A DNA stretch of 64,000 bases from contig OY365818.1 of assembly GCA_959347315.1 (NCBI GenBank), positions 7,712,658 through 7,776,657 on the forward strand, written 5' to 3'. This DNA is from Bimastos eiseni (lineage: Eukaryota > Annelida > Clitellata > Crassiclitellata > Lumbricidae). Numbering within the stretch: the stretch's first letter is position 1; each line of letters opens with the position of its first letter. Of this stretch, positions 34,887-46,740 are shown piece after piece. Both the position numbers and the translations under genes were made by a program. Under the pieces are notes generated by a model. The model was given only the letters and a program-made list of their open reading frames with translations, did no database searches and had not been told where the DNA came from.

Positions 34887-35172
34887 GATTCAGTTTTACT
34901 GGCATTTATATAGCGCAGTTATTCCTATAGATCATTGTGTACTGACTGTAGACATCTATGCGCCTTGACTTTGGGCTCTAGCGCTGAACCAAAGGCGCAT
35001 GCAATAAACAAGTTCGGACTTCGGGAGGGGTTACATTTGGAGGTTTTCCATTTGGATAAGGACGCAAAGTTTGAGGTCAGTTTATAATTTTATCGGCAAT
35101 TATTTATCCTGGGGTTGAACCCATTACAACTCCCTAACTACCTCATGCACTTAACCATCTGCGCTCTTGCAC
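34887..35172 (-). mobile_element. tRNA-derived SINE, near full length
   Basis: On the minus strand it begins with a tRNA-like head. The A box GCGCAGATGGTTAAGTGC is at 35164-35147, and the B box GGGTTCAACCCC sits about 30 bp further on (35122-35111). A body of about 200 bp follows, and it ends with GCGCTATATAAATGCCAG and CTGAATC. The tail resembles the LINE-like 3' end at 36990, as expected if the SINE uses the LINE's reverse transcriptase. Confidence 0.78.
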
Positions 35173-36465
35173 ACTTTTAATTCTATGTAATGGTAGTTTT
35201 TGATATCGTGATGATTGTAGGCTTGTATTGTTGATCTGAGAGCTTACAGTAAATTATACATCATGTTGCCATGAAAAGTGAGCATCGCCTATCGCTGAAC
35301 GCTTTGAATGGTCCTCTAGTTCTTACCGAAACCCAATTGCAACTGGAACTCGCGTTGGTAATCTAAACCCGATTTCGAACAACACTGATTCTGACCTAAA
35401 CCTATTCGAGCCGACATCTGAATCCTGCTAAACACCAATTTTCATATAAATTCGAATATCACAGAAGCCTCAAATTCTTACCGAAACTGGATTCACACTT
35501 AAACTAAATTCCCACAGCAACCCGTGAGATTTATCCGTAGCTTGAATCGTCGTTCTTCAACGAGTGTCCCCAGCTCATAAAGACGCCGTTAGCGCCGTGG
35601 AAGAAACGTGTGGAGGAGAGCTCATTAATCTTTTAACACCTGCGCAATTTCGACGACAATGAGACAAGATTTCGCTGGACACGGAGTTGCCCGGCCAATG
35701 GGAGCTGTTCAACGGGCTATTAGTCGGCGCAAGAGGCCGACTGTTATTCTCCAACGACCTTCTACACGCTGGTAGACTAATGCGTAACCGTTTATTTGTG
35801 GATCCTCCGTTGCTTCAGGGAGATTCTTTTGTCCAGCGGAATTAACCGCGTTGACATGGAATGGCCTCTGAATCGACAGTTATCTGGATACAGCTGTCTG
35901 GACATCCTTCCTACCTCTCTCTGTTCCTTCCCTATTATTTGTTTATTTTCTTGCATTCTTTTTCCTCCGTTGTTCCTTCCATGTGTTGACGCTTCCTTCC
36001 TCCAGCCTTTCTTTTTATTCATCACTATTCACTTACTTCTTACATTCCCTCCTTTCCTCCATTCATTCGTACACTCATTTACTTCATGCCCGCCTTCCCT
36101 CCACTGATCCTACCTATCATTCATCCTTCCTTATTTGCATCCTTCCTTCCTTTCTTCCATCCCTCGTTCCCTAATTTCATGCATCCTTCATCTATTGATT
36201 TCCTTATTGACTTCCTATCTTCTCTCCTTATTTCACAGTATTGTTGCTTGATGTATTCCCTCTCATCGTAACCCTTCCCTTCTACTGACTCTAAGGACTT
36301 TCTTATAAACGAATAGGTAATTAGAAGAAGCAACCATTTTCAGCTTAATTTCACCTATTTTTGGGGCTAGTAGGCCCTATGCGGTCCTTGCACGAGGATC
36401 CTAAATTGCGTGGCGTCCATTCAAAAGTACGATCGAGCAGTGATGAAGAATCTCACCTAATTAGC
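35173..36465. other. Intergenic; a possible conserved non-coding block at 35560-35765
   Basis: From 35560 to 35765 the sequence is more GC-rich and non-repetitive (CTCATTAATCTTTTAACACC, CGACAATGAGACAAG, GGCCAATGGGAG) with no open frame, so it could be regulatory. From 35900 to 36190 it is a CCTT-rich degenerate tract. No gene. Confidence 0.35.
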
Positions 36466-36475
36466 TAATTAGCTT

Positions 36476-37015
36476 TTGAAAACTGTGCAGAATAGTCTAG
36501 GCTCCGTCTCAGTTGTCGGCCCTTCGACCTGGAACACTTCCTTTACAGATGCAATTGTTGCCAAGGGTAACATGGACCCTTGTTTCACAAGCTCCGTAAG
36601 ACTGATATGTATTCACGTGGTTGGGCTGGGAGCGCATCCGAGTAGACTTCCCCCCCCAGTCGCTAAAAGGTGTTATGATCTTATACCTAGACCACATGAA
36701 CTCACACTTCCTGTTAAGGATGACAAGAACTTCATCCCTTGAGTCCTATACAAAAACTCTTATGTAGAATCTCTCCAACGAATTCTCGCGTTTATTATAG
36801 TTTTTATAATATTATCTTAAACTCGATTGAATCAGACCATGGTACTAAACAACTAACATATTGTAATTCATTCATTACGACCATTTATATAGCACCCATT
36901 AAAGAAACCTACTCAGGAGCGCCAATGGTTTGCGGTGTGACATTCCATGCATATCAATAAACGAATATTTATCATTATTTCTTTCGGGGCGCTATATAAA
37001 TGCTATATGAATGTA
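36476..37015 (+). pseudogene. Retroelement (LINE-like) C-terminus relic and 3' end
   Basis: The frame from 36476 contains SVSVVGPSTWNTSF, which resembles the VVGPxxWN motif near the C-terminus of many LINE reverse transcriptase proteins. It ends with RCYDLIPRPHELTLPVKDDK-NFIP and a TGA, after which readable codons (VLYKNSY) continue for a short stretch. The segment from 36880 on has a minus-oriented ATTTATATAGCACC tail and, at 36988, a plus-oriented CGGGGCGCTATATAAATGC tail, so at least two element ends are joined here. No complete catalytic domain. Confidence 0.55.
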
Positions 37016-37394
37016 TGATTGAATCAATAGACATGCATACGGTCGCTAGAAAAAGCATTAGTTAGCCATTAAGCTTTGGACAGTGAATAAGACCCCACGA
37101 AATAGACGAAACAAAAGAGTACAATGGAACTGGAAGACAATGGCAGGGAATAATTCCAATGAAGACAATGAAACAAGAATATCATAAGGCAGACCGAATT
37201 GGACTCTAGACAATGAGAACGAGCTCAAGAAAGATGAAAAAGAAGATGAATGGAAACAAAGAGAGAAAACAAAATTAGCGGTGAACATGTGAAGAGGCGC
37301 CAACTCGTGACATTTGACTTAATTAGTTTGACACAATGAGTCACCCAGACTCCTACAAGAGCTTATCCGGATACAACTCGGATTAATTAATACA

Positions 37395-37428
37395 TGTACA
37401 CATTATTTATATATATATATATATATCA
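37395..37428. repeat. (AT)n microsatellite
   Basis: TATATATATATATATA run. Confidence 0.9.
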
Positions 37429-37594
37429 TCATATACAATATTATACATACATGTATCTACAATACATTCGTTATATATACAATTATACATATAAATTACT
37501 TATGGGGATACAGTAAAGTTATATGCCATATAACTTAGTTTTTTCTTACGCGTTTTTTCTGACCGAAAGAAGATAAGACGTTGTGGAATCGAAC

Positions 37595-37880
37595 TCAAGA
37601 TGCATTTATCAATACACTGAAAATACATTTCTCAATACGCTGAAAATACATTTCCCAATGTGCTGAGGATACATTTCACAATGCACTGAAAATACATTGC
37701 CCAATTAACAGAGGATGAATTTCCCAATACACTGAAAATACATTTCCCAATGCACTAATTATGCATTTCCAAATAAACTGAGAATACTTTTCTAATGCAT
37801 TGAAAATGCATTTCTCAACTAACTAAGGATGCTTTTCCTGACGAACTGAGGATGCGTTACCCAAAAACCTGAGGATATAA
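37595..37880. repeat. Degenerate 23-bp minisatellite (ATACATTTCCCAATGCACTGA)
   Basis: About 12 units. Typical forms are ATACATTTCTCAATACGCTG and ATACATTTCCCAATGTGCTG. Divergence increases towards the 3' end. Confidence 0.85.
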
Positions 37881-38635
37881 GTATTCATATGAAAGATATA
37901 GTCCATATAACACAGTCATGTGAAATACATAGTTAATAAACGGCTGTGACTCTGTATTCAACGTAAATCAGGACTCCCAGCGGGGTGCTGGCTTTATTGA
38001 ATTCGTATACCAACAACTAATATCAAGCCTCAACGTCTCATTTCCTTTTAATATTCCATATTAATATTTCACAATTATAACTGCGCGAGCGCCATCCGAC
38101 AAACGCAGCGTGGAATCGAGCAACCAATTTGATTTGGCGATGCTACGGACAGATTGAAAAACGGTTTCCACGTGCGAACTACGCGTCCGCTACTTTTGTC
38201 CCATTGTCGGTATTATTAGGCGGCCCACATCTGGCGTTATATTCGGCAATAAATTTCCAATCTCAAGACGTATGACTGTCAGGGGAAGTGTTTTCTTGCT
38301 AATATTATTTCCTTTATCCGACCGGTGATTTATTTTATGGCATGAACCATCGAGGATGGAGGAGGTTGCAATATAATATCGTCGGTGAAACGGAGGCGCA
38401 GAGAAGATTGTGGCGAATTGAACACGTGAGAGTAGGTGGGTAGATGCAGTGTTGAAGATACATATAAGAAAGACGAAGAATGATATGGGGGCCTTTAAGA
38501 GCGATCGCTTGGACGATTGAAATAAAGCTGAATGGTGCAGTTGTGAAGGGCTAAAGTTGCGCTATTCTTGAAGGTCTGTGCGGGAAAACTCACGATATAT
38601 TGTACGTTTTCCAGGCGAAATTCGCATCAATCTTG
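37881..38635. other. Intergenic; GC-richer non-repetitive block at 38080-38260
   Basis: No coding frame. 38080-38260 is less AT-rich and contains CACGTG-like and CATCTGG motifs. It may be a conserved non-coding element, but this cannot be shown from one genome. Confidence 0.3.
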
Positions 38636-38639
38636 CAAA

Positions 38640-38965
38640 CATTATTTTGTGTTTAGGTTACGTTGCTGTATATAGGCTATTTTGTGTTCAATCTGTGCTG
38701 TTTCAGGCCACGTTGCATTTAAGCTATGCTGGTTTTGGCTATGCTGTATATAGGTCAGAAGATAATTTTGCTGCCTTATGGATTTATTGTCTTCAGGCTT
38801 TGTTGTTTCTGAACTATGTTTTACTAAGACTATGTTGCATTTAGACTGTTGCATTTACGAAGTAGGCCCAATATGTTGTGTTTAGGCTATGTTGCATTAA
38901 ATCTACGTTGCAATAGACTGTAGGGTATTTTATCTATGTTGTTCTTAAACTATTTTGACTTTAGG
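38640..38965. repeat. Degenerate GGCTATGTTGCATTTA repeat
   Basis: TTTAGGCTATGTTGC-like units recur about 14 times with 15-30 bp spacing. The open frames over it are Leu/Tyr-rich artefacts. Confidence 0.7.
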
Positions 38966-39794
38966 CTATGTATATCAAGCACCTGGGGTTGGATATTTAG
39001 AGATACCGGCTAACATTTTTAAGAAATGAGTTCTCAACTGAGTAAAACTATTTTGAGTTTTAATAGAGGCAATAAATTATGAAGTAAAATGGTGGTTAAT
39101 CGAACCCATCGGAATTTGCTTTAAAATTATGACGATTGGTGGAAATTTACACCATGGACACAGCCCGACTCCCTTTGTGCGAATTATGGCCCTTGGCGCA
39201 AATTTTGGCACTCCGTGTAAATAAAGATATTTTTCACAAACCCTGACCCGTAAAGAGAATAAGCAATGCTTTGAGAATGGTGGCGTCAAAGTCTACACCA
39301 AACGGGTCAACTAAGAAAGGCTTTCTAGTTACTACAGAAGCACAGCAACGCGTGTATTCATCTAACGTATATGTTATCTATGCGCTGTTCGATTATTGAT
39401 TAACTCTTACTTCTTAATGGCCTTAACATCGCTTATGCTGGTGCAGATAGCGCTTTTATGCGGTACCATTATGGTGCTATAAAAATTGCCATGGATCCAT
39501 ATATTCATCGATTTTTACTGCCCATTTTATGTCATCTATCAGAGGTTGATGACCACTTTTAGCTTCTGCCATATTCTGTGAATCTCTTTACGCTTCCCAT
39601 TTTATTATCGTTACGACGTCAGGCATTCCAAATCCAATGCCCGACTCTCTGCAGTCGAAAATGGTGAATAACAGGACAATAAACTTCCAGATTTTAGGTG
39701 AAGAAGACCGCCCTTGTTGTAACGACCTTGTTCTCAAAGCATCGAATCTGAAAGCGATGGCTGTGCGTGAAAACTGATTGAATCAAAGAACAAA

Positions 39795-39943
39795 TGCATT
39801 ATTATTATGAAAAAATTATTGTTATTAGGCCTATTATGATTATGATTATTATTATTACTATTATTGTTATCATCGTCATCATTACTATTATTATTTGTAT
39901 TACTATTTTTATTATGTCTAATCGATTATTATCATTATTATTA

Positions 39944-40031
<88 letters not shown>

Positions 40032-40032
40032 G
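39795..40032. repeat. (ATT)n microsatellite
   Basis: ATT/ATC mixture then a pure ATT run of about 90 bp. Confidence 0.95.
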
Positions 40033-41035
40033 AGAGGAGATTGGGAGCTGTAACGGTTTGGAAGATGACGAATCGGACAGCTTATGGTAGTAATTCTTGA
40101 GGACGGTGGGTGGATTAGTGAGCGAGTGGTGACATTGGTGAAGAGGAACTGAGAACTTCCGGAAATGAGAATTTTCAGAACTCAGATAGAAGTTCGTTCT
40201 GCACACTTACAAACCACACCTCCATCCAATTCATGTGCACGTATTAACACGTGGTAGACAATAATTTGATAGCTTGCAGTCGGCCCTTGAAGCAGGCCCG
40301 GGCCGCCCGGCTACAGAGAACTCCCGTCCACTGAAAAGCAGACGATTAAACGCTAATAATGGGACGGTTTCTGTGCTGATCGCCTGGCAATGTTTTCGAT
40401 TGGACAACAAACAGTTCGATTGGTCTACATCAGAGACAATTACAACCCACCAGTTCAGAATCATCAGACCTAATTTACGAAAGGTTAAACGCAAGCACTG
40501 AACATCATTCGCACTCGGTGCAGCAGACTCGATACAAACGTTTTGGATAATAATTCCGTAATGCACTCAACCGACCTCTTTTCACGCTCGATATCTGCCT
40601 TCAAGATCACCGCTGTAATCTACCAAACGGTGCATCATCATTATCGTAATCATCATAATCATTTTAGTCGTCTTCGTCGTCGTAGACCTAATCGTGGCAT
40701 GCAGTTAGGTCTAACAAGTAAATTACGTGCCTTCAAAGCCAGTGATTTCAGGGTGAATTAGCGTGTGTGATTTCAGCAATTGTGGTTAGTTAGCTCAATA
40801 CTCAATAGTTGCCCTGTCTGCGGTGCCTTGTGATGGCGCATAGCAGCTTAGTCACTGATCAATTGTGTACGGTAATAGCACTGGGTATGTAGCGTAACGA
40901 TTGAGGCTTCGTCTCCACTGAGCGAACATTCGTCTCGCGACACAGAATGACTGTACGATTGTAATAAGTGGAATTAACAATCAAATAGTTAAATAAGATG
41001 ATAACCTGACCTGTGAAACAACGCAGCATATATGT
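40033..41035. other. Intergenic, no gene recognised
   Basis: 40260-40500 is non-repetitive and GC-moderate with open frames on both strands (75 and 111 codons) but no family signature. It may be regulatory or an old exon, undecided. Confidence 0.35.
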
Positions 41036-41365
41036 TTTGTATTTACGAATGAATGCACGTAAATATATGTAAATATGTAAATAATATGTAAATATGTAAA
41101 TATATCTGTATACATATACGTGTGCTTGTAAGTATAGGTATACTCTGTATTGATGGAAAAGTACATTTGCATATATGAATATTGATGTATACATACATGC
41201 ATGTATGCATGTATGCAATTAATTATGTATGCATGAAGGGGCCAATTCATGCAAGTAAGCATAGCCACATGTACGCCTTTGCACATATGTGAGTAAGTAT
41301 GTTGTATGTACGCCTTTGTACGTATGTGAGTAAGTATGTTGTATGTACGCCTTTGTCACTTTATA
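41036..41365. repeat. TAAATATG / ATGCATGTATGC microsatellite cluster
   Basis: AATATGTAAATA repeats, then GCATGTAT repeats. A phrase of about 45 bp, TGAGTAAGTATGTTGTATGT plus ACGCCTTTG, occurs in tandem at about 41290-41352. Confidence 0.8.
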
Positions 41366-41627
41366 TAGTGCATTTTACCTAACGTACAAAAGAGCTGGAT
41401 GGCAGAGGCGCAACAAAAGAGATTATAATCGTCGCATACGGTGTATATAGGAGACACTGTTAAAATACGAGTATTAATTTATGTTGCTCACTTAACGCGA
41501 ATAGACGTTTGTATTAATAAAACGAATGTAGGACGATCTTCTCACGTTATAACATCCGAATAGACAATTATTTACAATATCAAACTCATGCAACCTATCA
41601 TACATCAATTAACCAATTATATTATAT

Positions 41628-41675
41628 ATATATAAATATATAAAATTATATTTTATATATATATATATATATTAA
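41628..41675. repeat. (AT)n-rich palindromic tract
   Basis: TATATATATAAATATATAAA..TTTTATATATATATATA, an AT-rich near-palindrome. Confidence 0.8.
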
Positions 41676-41714
41676 TTGCTATACTGCAAGATTACTAGCA
41701 GTACTCTAAGCATG

Positions 41715-42095
41715 AGAGGATAACAGCGTGATCATGATTACGATGCGATCATAATTCTGGAGGATCACAAAATGATCAAAATATAAAATAATCACAGTGT
41801 GATCGTAGCATAAGATGATCAATATGATCATAGCATTAGGTGATAGCATTGTGATCATAATGTAAGATAATGTTGATAATCAATGGTCACAATATTAGAT
41901 GATCACACCATGATCACAGTATGATCATAATATAAAATTATCACAAAATGATCATAATACTAGATGATCACAATATAAGATGATAAGAGTATGATCGCAA
42001 AATAAGATGACCCCAATTTGATAATAGCATTCTATGATCACAATAATGTCATGATTTGAGATAATCAGAGTATGATCATAATTTAAGATGATCAA
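41715..42095. repeat. GATCA-rich degenerate repeat, left block
   Basis: About 20 units built from ATATGATCATAATATAAGAT and GATGATCACAATATGATCAT variants. TGATCA palindromes recur about every 20 bp. Confidence 0.88.
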
Positions 42096-42664
42096 AATAA
42101 TATATAGTGGCGGGGCTGCCCATGAAAACCTGGTACGCAATAGCCAGCGCTTGAAAATTTGGTACGCAATAGCGGCAATACGCATGTTCCGTACAAGATG
42201 TTCATTTAGAAACATTGAAAGACATAACATAATGAACTTTTTAATTTCACAATATGATCATAATTTAAGATGATCAAAATAATATATAGTGGCGGGGCTG
42301 CCCATGAAAACCTGGTACGTAATAGCGGCAATACGCATGTTCCGTACAAGATGTTCATGGTACGCAATAGCCAGCGCTTGAAAATAATATATAGTGGCGG
42401 GGCTGCCCATGAAAACCTGGTACGCAATAGCCAGCGCTTGAAAATTTGGTACGCAATAGCGGCAATACGCATGTTCCGTACAAGATGTTCATTTAGAAAC
42501 ATTGAAAGACATAACATAATGAACTTTTTAATTTTAGTATATTGTAAATGTATAGAACCACTAAGACCTGTAATTTTCTTAAAAATTGTTGCTGCAATAT
42601 TTCTGGTGATTTTTTATCCTTTTTTGGGACGCAATTGCGTCCATGAAGCTCCTCCACTACAAAG
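42096..42664. mobile_element. Partly triplicated candidate MITE inserted in the GATCA repeat
   Basis: ATATATAGTGGCGGGGCTGC begins three copies, near 42101, 42283 and 42392. The full unit carries CCAGCGCTTGAAAA, GCGGCAATACGCATGTTCCG and ACATTGAAAGACATAACATA. The last copy continues into unique sequence and ends CATGAAGCTCCTCCACTACA, the approximate inverse of the start (TAGTGG(C/A)GG(G/A)GC). GATCA repeat resumes right after. It is a non-autonomous element plus internal duplications. Confidence 0.6.
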
Positions 42665-42860
42665 TATGATCATGTTATGATCATGTTATGAGAGGATCAC
42701 AATATGATCATGTTAGGAGATGATCAGAATACGATCATGTAGTAAGATAATCAGAGTATGATCATAATATACGATGACCATTGATCACAATATGATCTTA
42801 ATATAAGATGATCAAAATATGATCATGTTATGAGAGGATCACAACATGACCGTAGAACAT
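42665..42860. repeat. GATCA-rich degenerate repeat, right block
   Basis: Same unit as 41715-42095 (ATGATCATGTTATGAGAGG variants). It lies within about 50 bp of the sulfotransferase stop codon, so it is probably inside that gene's 3' UTR. Confidence 0.85.
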
Positions 42861-42906
42861 ATTTAGACAGTTCGGATGATTGTGTGGCGATGCTTCTGAC
42901 TAGTTC

Positions 42907-43528
42907 TTACGACCAACCGAAGTTGACACCAGTCATTCGATAGAACTTCTCGTTGAAAGGTCGATAGAAGTGTCTCAGTCGTTGCAGGACCTTTTCATCG
43001 ATGACCGGATGTACCCTACCCTTCGTCTTGCCCAGACAGTGCGGACTTCCCGTTCCCTCTGCCTTGCGCAGACACGGAAAGCCCTTGGTCGCGTTAAAGT
43101 AGAAGTACTTCTCCGTTACGACCCTCCGAACCCCAAGGAAGTCCTCGATCAACGCCATCTCCGCTGCCGGATCGTCTATCAGTCTCTCGCCGTGCACGAA
43201 GTGGAATTGCGAGATGGGGAAGAACTGCAGCCATCGCTCGAGGTGCTTGGCGTACAGTCCGATGCGGATGGCCCCCCAGGAGGTGGCCACGGGGCCGGTC
43301 GAGTTGTCGCCGAGGAAGGCCATCTGCTCGAAGGTCCGCCACTCGCGGCGCTTGGCCGCCGCCTGCGTGTAGTCGGAGATGACGCGCGTGACGGGGTCGC
43401 GTATGACGAGGACAAGCTTAACGGTGCGAGACATGTTGTGGATGCGGTGCGGAGCGGAGTTGGTGACGAAGTAGCTGGGAGTCTTTTCTACGGTCACCTG
43501 ACGTTGGGTCGTTGGTGGCATCAGAGAT
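42907..43528 (-). CDS. Heparan sulfate glucosamine 3-O-sulfotransferase, terminal exon
   Basis: The 206-codon 3' exon of an HS3ST-family Golgi enzyme, which moves sulfate from PAPS to the 3-OH of glucosamine in heparan sulfate. It opens with [35 protein letters not shown] is the PAPS 3'-phosphate-binding site (Arg and Ser). [33 protein letters not shown] and [10 protein letters not shown] follow. [20 protein letters not shown] holds the two disulfide cysteines and the basic loop, and the protein ends [20 protein letters not shown] then TAA. The acceptor TTTCTCCCGTAACAG lies just before the split Arg codon of (R)SLMP, where multi-exon vertebrate HS3ST genes have their intron. The open frame upstream to 43926 is repeat-derived intron. 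The 5' exon (signal anchor, 5'-PSB loop, catalytic Glu) was not seen. The paralogue type is unresolved. Confidence 0.93.
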
Positions 43529-43559
43529 CTGTTACGGGAGAAACGAAGGACATCATCTT

Positions 43560-43795
43560 CAGGCTGATTGAATGATTGAACGAATGATTGGTTGGTTGGT
43601 TGATTGACTGACTGATTGACTGATCGAATGAATGAATGATTGGTTTGTTGATTGATTGACTGATTGACTGACTGATTGACTGACTGATTGACTGACTGAT
43701 TGACTGACTGATTGATTGAATGAATGGTTGTGGTTGATTGGTTTGCATGTTTGCTTGCTTGCTTGCTGACTGACCGACCGACTGACTGAGCGGAT
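43560..43795 (-). repeat. TGAT/TGAC tetranucleotide repeat in the HS3ST intron
   Basis: On the plus strand, TGATTGACTGACTGATTGAC repeats; the minus strand encodes the [12 protein letters not shown] run that would otherwise look like an N-terminal extension of the enzyme. It starts about 30 bp upstream of the acceptor. Confidence 0.9.
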
Positions 43796-43924
43796 TGAAA
43801 TTTTCCCTCCGAATCTCTGTGTGGTTGTGACCGTGGTGCTTCCATGGTCACGCCATGTTCTGTGCCAAACTCTACAAGACTTACATCATCCACGCGATGG
43901 TTTTTAACCATGATTATTTCACAC

Positions 43925-44040
43925 AAACCGGCAGTTTGGAAATCGTGTTTTCTCGGTCTCAGGGTCTATACAATAGACCAGTCTCACATTTTCAGATCGG
44001 CGATGCTCAATAAAAACAACTTGACTTGACTTGACTAGTT
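43925..44040 (+). mobile_element. Candidate LINE 3' end with (CTTGA)n tail
   Basis: ATGCTCAATAAAAACAACTTGACTTGACTTGACTAG: a polyadenylation-like AATAAA followed by a 5-bp tail repeat, as seen for several non-LTR families. Compare AATAAAATGAATTGAATTGA at 57270. Confidence 0.45.
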
Positions 44041-44284
44041 GCTCAATTCAAATTATATCTAGACCTCTCTGTTCACATTGCATTATAACTAGGAATGTAG
44101 CGAACGTGCTATGTTAATGCGCACTGTAAATTTTCATTAATTGTATTTTAGATTTCTGTAACCTTTAGCCTTATGTTGTCTATTCAGATACTAAAAGAAG
44201 ATGGAGAATTCTTGACCGGCCTCATTTCTGCACAGACGTAAACATAAAGATTATGACTACAGACCGGTGTTCAAGTCACTCGTC

Positions 44285-44750
44285 TCTCTCTTCTCTCTAT
44301 GTTTATGTCCGTGTCTCTGTCTCTGCCTCTGGTTTTCTGTCTCTCCAGGCCTATATATCTTCAAATGTATAGGCTAATATGTCTCTGTGTCTTTCCTCTG
44401 TCTCTATCTCTGTCTCTGCCTATGCTGCTCTGCCTCTGCCTCTGCCGCTGTCTCTGTCTCTGCCTGTGCTTCTGTCTCTGCCTCTGTCTCTGCTTCTGCC
44501 TTTGTCTCTGCTTCTGCCTTTGTCTCTGCCTCTGTCCCTGTCTCTGCCTCTGTCTCTGTCTCTGTTTATGCCTTTGCCTCTGCCTCTGTCGATAGCACTG
44601 CCTCTGTCTCTACCCCTGCCTCTGCGGCTCTGCTTTTGTCTCTGCCTCTGCTTCTGTCTCTATCGCTGTCTATGTCTCATCTCTCTGTCTATGCATGTCT
44701 CTACGCCTCTTCCTCTCTCTCTCTCCCTCCCTCTCCCTCTCACTTCCCAA
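44285..44750. repeat. CTCTGC/CTCTGT pyrimidine-rich hexamer repeat
   Basis: Many units of TCTGCCTCTGTC. Open in three plus frames (Leu/Cys, Leu/Pro/Ser, Ala/Ser), which are repeat artefacts. Confidence 0.9.
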
Positions 44751-46415
44751 CTGACGTCCTGATATCCGCTCGTAAGACGGATCCGAATATCGATCGGGGT
44801 TCACGACCGGATATCCATCAGATTCCTAACAACCGTACTTAATTACTTTCTTCATCGCAACAGTTTCCGACGAAGTTACTATACGTCGGGCGGAAAGAAA
44901 CAGAAATTTACGAACTAGAACATTTGGCGAATATTATATATACATCACGACGAGTTCAAAGTTCAAACAATGCGGATTCGTCTTCATAAAAGCATCAGTT
45001 TCAGTTTGGCATGATTGTGGCTCGACGCTCAGGCTCCCAATGAAGGATAGTAAATACCATCGCGTTACATCGAGTAGTTCTATGCGGACGCGGTGTTCAC
45101 TCTGTATAATTAAATGAACTACTGATCCTGCCGATATAGACAAATGTTTGTGCTAAATGTTCCATGACATTAAATGTTATCCATTGAAAGTGAAACATTT
45201 CTTGTGATGCACTTTCAATTCAGTATTGAATTGAATGTATCATTTAATTCGAATTCCAATTCAATTTATTCTATTCGATTCAATTTTCAATTCATATCAA
45301 TTTCTTTTTCCCAGGCAAATTTATACACACTGTATACAGATTTAAGCAGCATATTGGACATAATACTAATTCCAGTAGTGCCCATTGAACAAGGAGGCTG
45401 TTACAGCAATGATTAGGAAAACAAACGGAACTCAAGAGGGACATAATTTCGCTAGGGAGGGACCCAATGTACGCAGTAATTAAGGGAGAGATTGATTTTA
45501 CACGGCTTATGCAGTTCACATTACTTGCGTTACAGCTTGGACAAACTCTCCTTCCATAGGCCCTAATCATATCAATTTTATTAGTAAACGTGTGTATATA
45601 AACATAGTTATGATACGGTATATATAATGTATATATAATGTATACATATATAAATATGAATATATATAAATGTATAGATCTAGATAATCGTTAACTATCT
45701 ATCGACCTCGATATTAAGAGGAATCACGTGTATCGTGACGATAGTTTTCAAAATGGCTGTGACTATAGAAAGCCTCGAAACAGCAGCGAATTATTATTAT
45801 TATGAATTATTATTATTATTATGGAGCACCATAACAGTCACACAAATTATCACAACGTACATTCAGTGATCATAGCTTATTATCTAATTAAGTTGATCAG
45901 GAGCTTCGTGTTGTGAGATCGTCTTAAGTAGATCTGTCTCAAAATAGGTCCACAGGTCAGATTTCGATGTCGCGTGTCAGATCTAAGAATATCTTTCGAA
46001 TTCAACAAACAGCTTTTTAGCTAGGAAAGATTTGCCTAACGTTGAATTATGAAGATAATCATTGTCAAATGGAAAACAAATCTGACGTCACTTGATGTCA
46101 TTTTATCTAGCGATTTCCACTACGTCATTAATATAATTATTGTTGTTTGGAAATTATCATGACCGTGTTCATAGTGATTGTAGCAAAGGATATAGCCACA
46201 CTATTGAATGTTGCCGCTTTGTGATATATATATGATATTGATAATTATATCGACGTTATAGGACACACGTGATCGTCATATGTATACTAGTTTTGCATCT
46301 GTGTGCAGTTAATTTTCTTTATTTTATCTAAGTTCTGCATCAGTCGGTATATATATATATATATTATAGTTAATGTTTTGCTTTGTACTCCCTACGTTCG
46401 CAGAGAATAAACATA
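44751..46415. other. Probable HS3ST intron or intergenic sequence, no gene
   Basis: 45180-45300 has ATTGAATT/TTCAATTC repeats. 45600-45680 is AT-rich. A TGACGTCA palindrome lies at about 46082-46089. Nothing coding. Confidence 0.45.
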
Positions 46416-46424
46416 TCTATTAGT

Positions 46425-46600
46425 GATGGATGGATGGATGAATGAAAGAATGGATGGATGGATGGATGAATAGATGAATGTTTGAATGGATGGATGGATG
46501 AATGAATGGAAGAATGGATGAATGTATGAATGGATGGATGGATGGATGGATGGATGGATGGATGGATGGATGGATGGATGGATGGATGGATGAGAAAGAG
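46425..46600. repeat. (GGAT)n microsatellite
   Basis: TGGATGGATGAATGAATGG mixture, then about 75 bp of pure GGAT. Confidence 0.95.
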
Positions 46601-46740
46601 ATATCTAAACGCAGAGAGACAAACAGACAGACAAACAGACAGATAGACAGAGGAGACCGAGGAAGCACGAAGGAACGGACAAACGGAGGGAGTGTAGGAG
46701 ATTGAAATCGTGAGGCCTGCATTCCTTCTGTCTCGGAGCA

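Noticed and set aside
43529..43926. N-terminal 133 codons of the minus-strand frame joined to the sulfotransferase
   Set aside because: Built mostly from a TGAT/TGAC repeat. A good acceptor lies exactly at the family's conserved intron position, and the expected HS3ST N-terminal sequence is absent.
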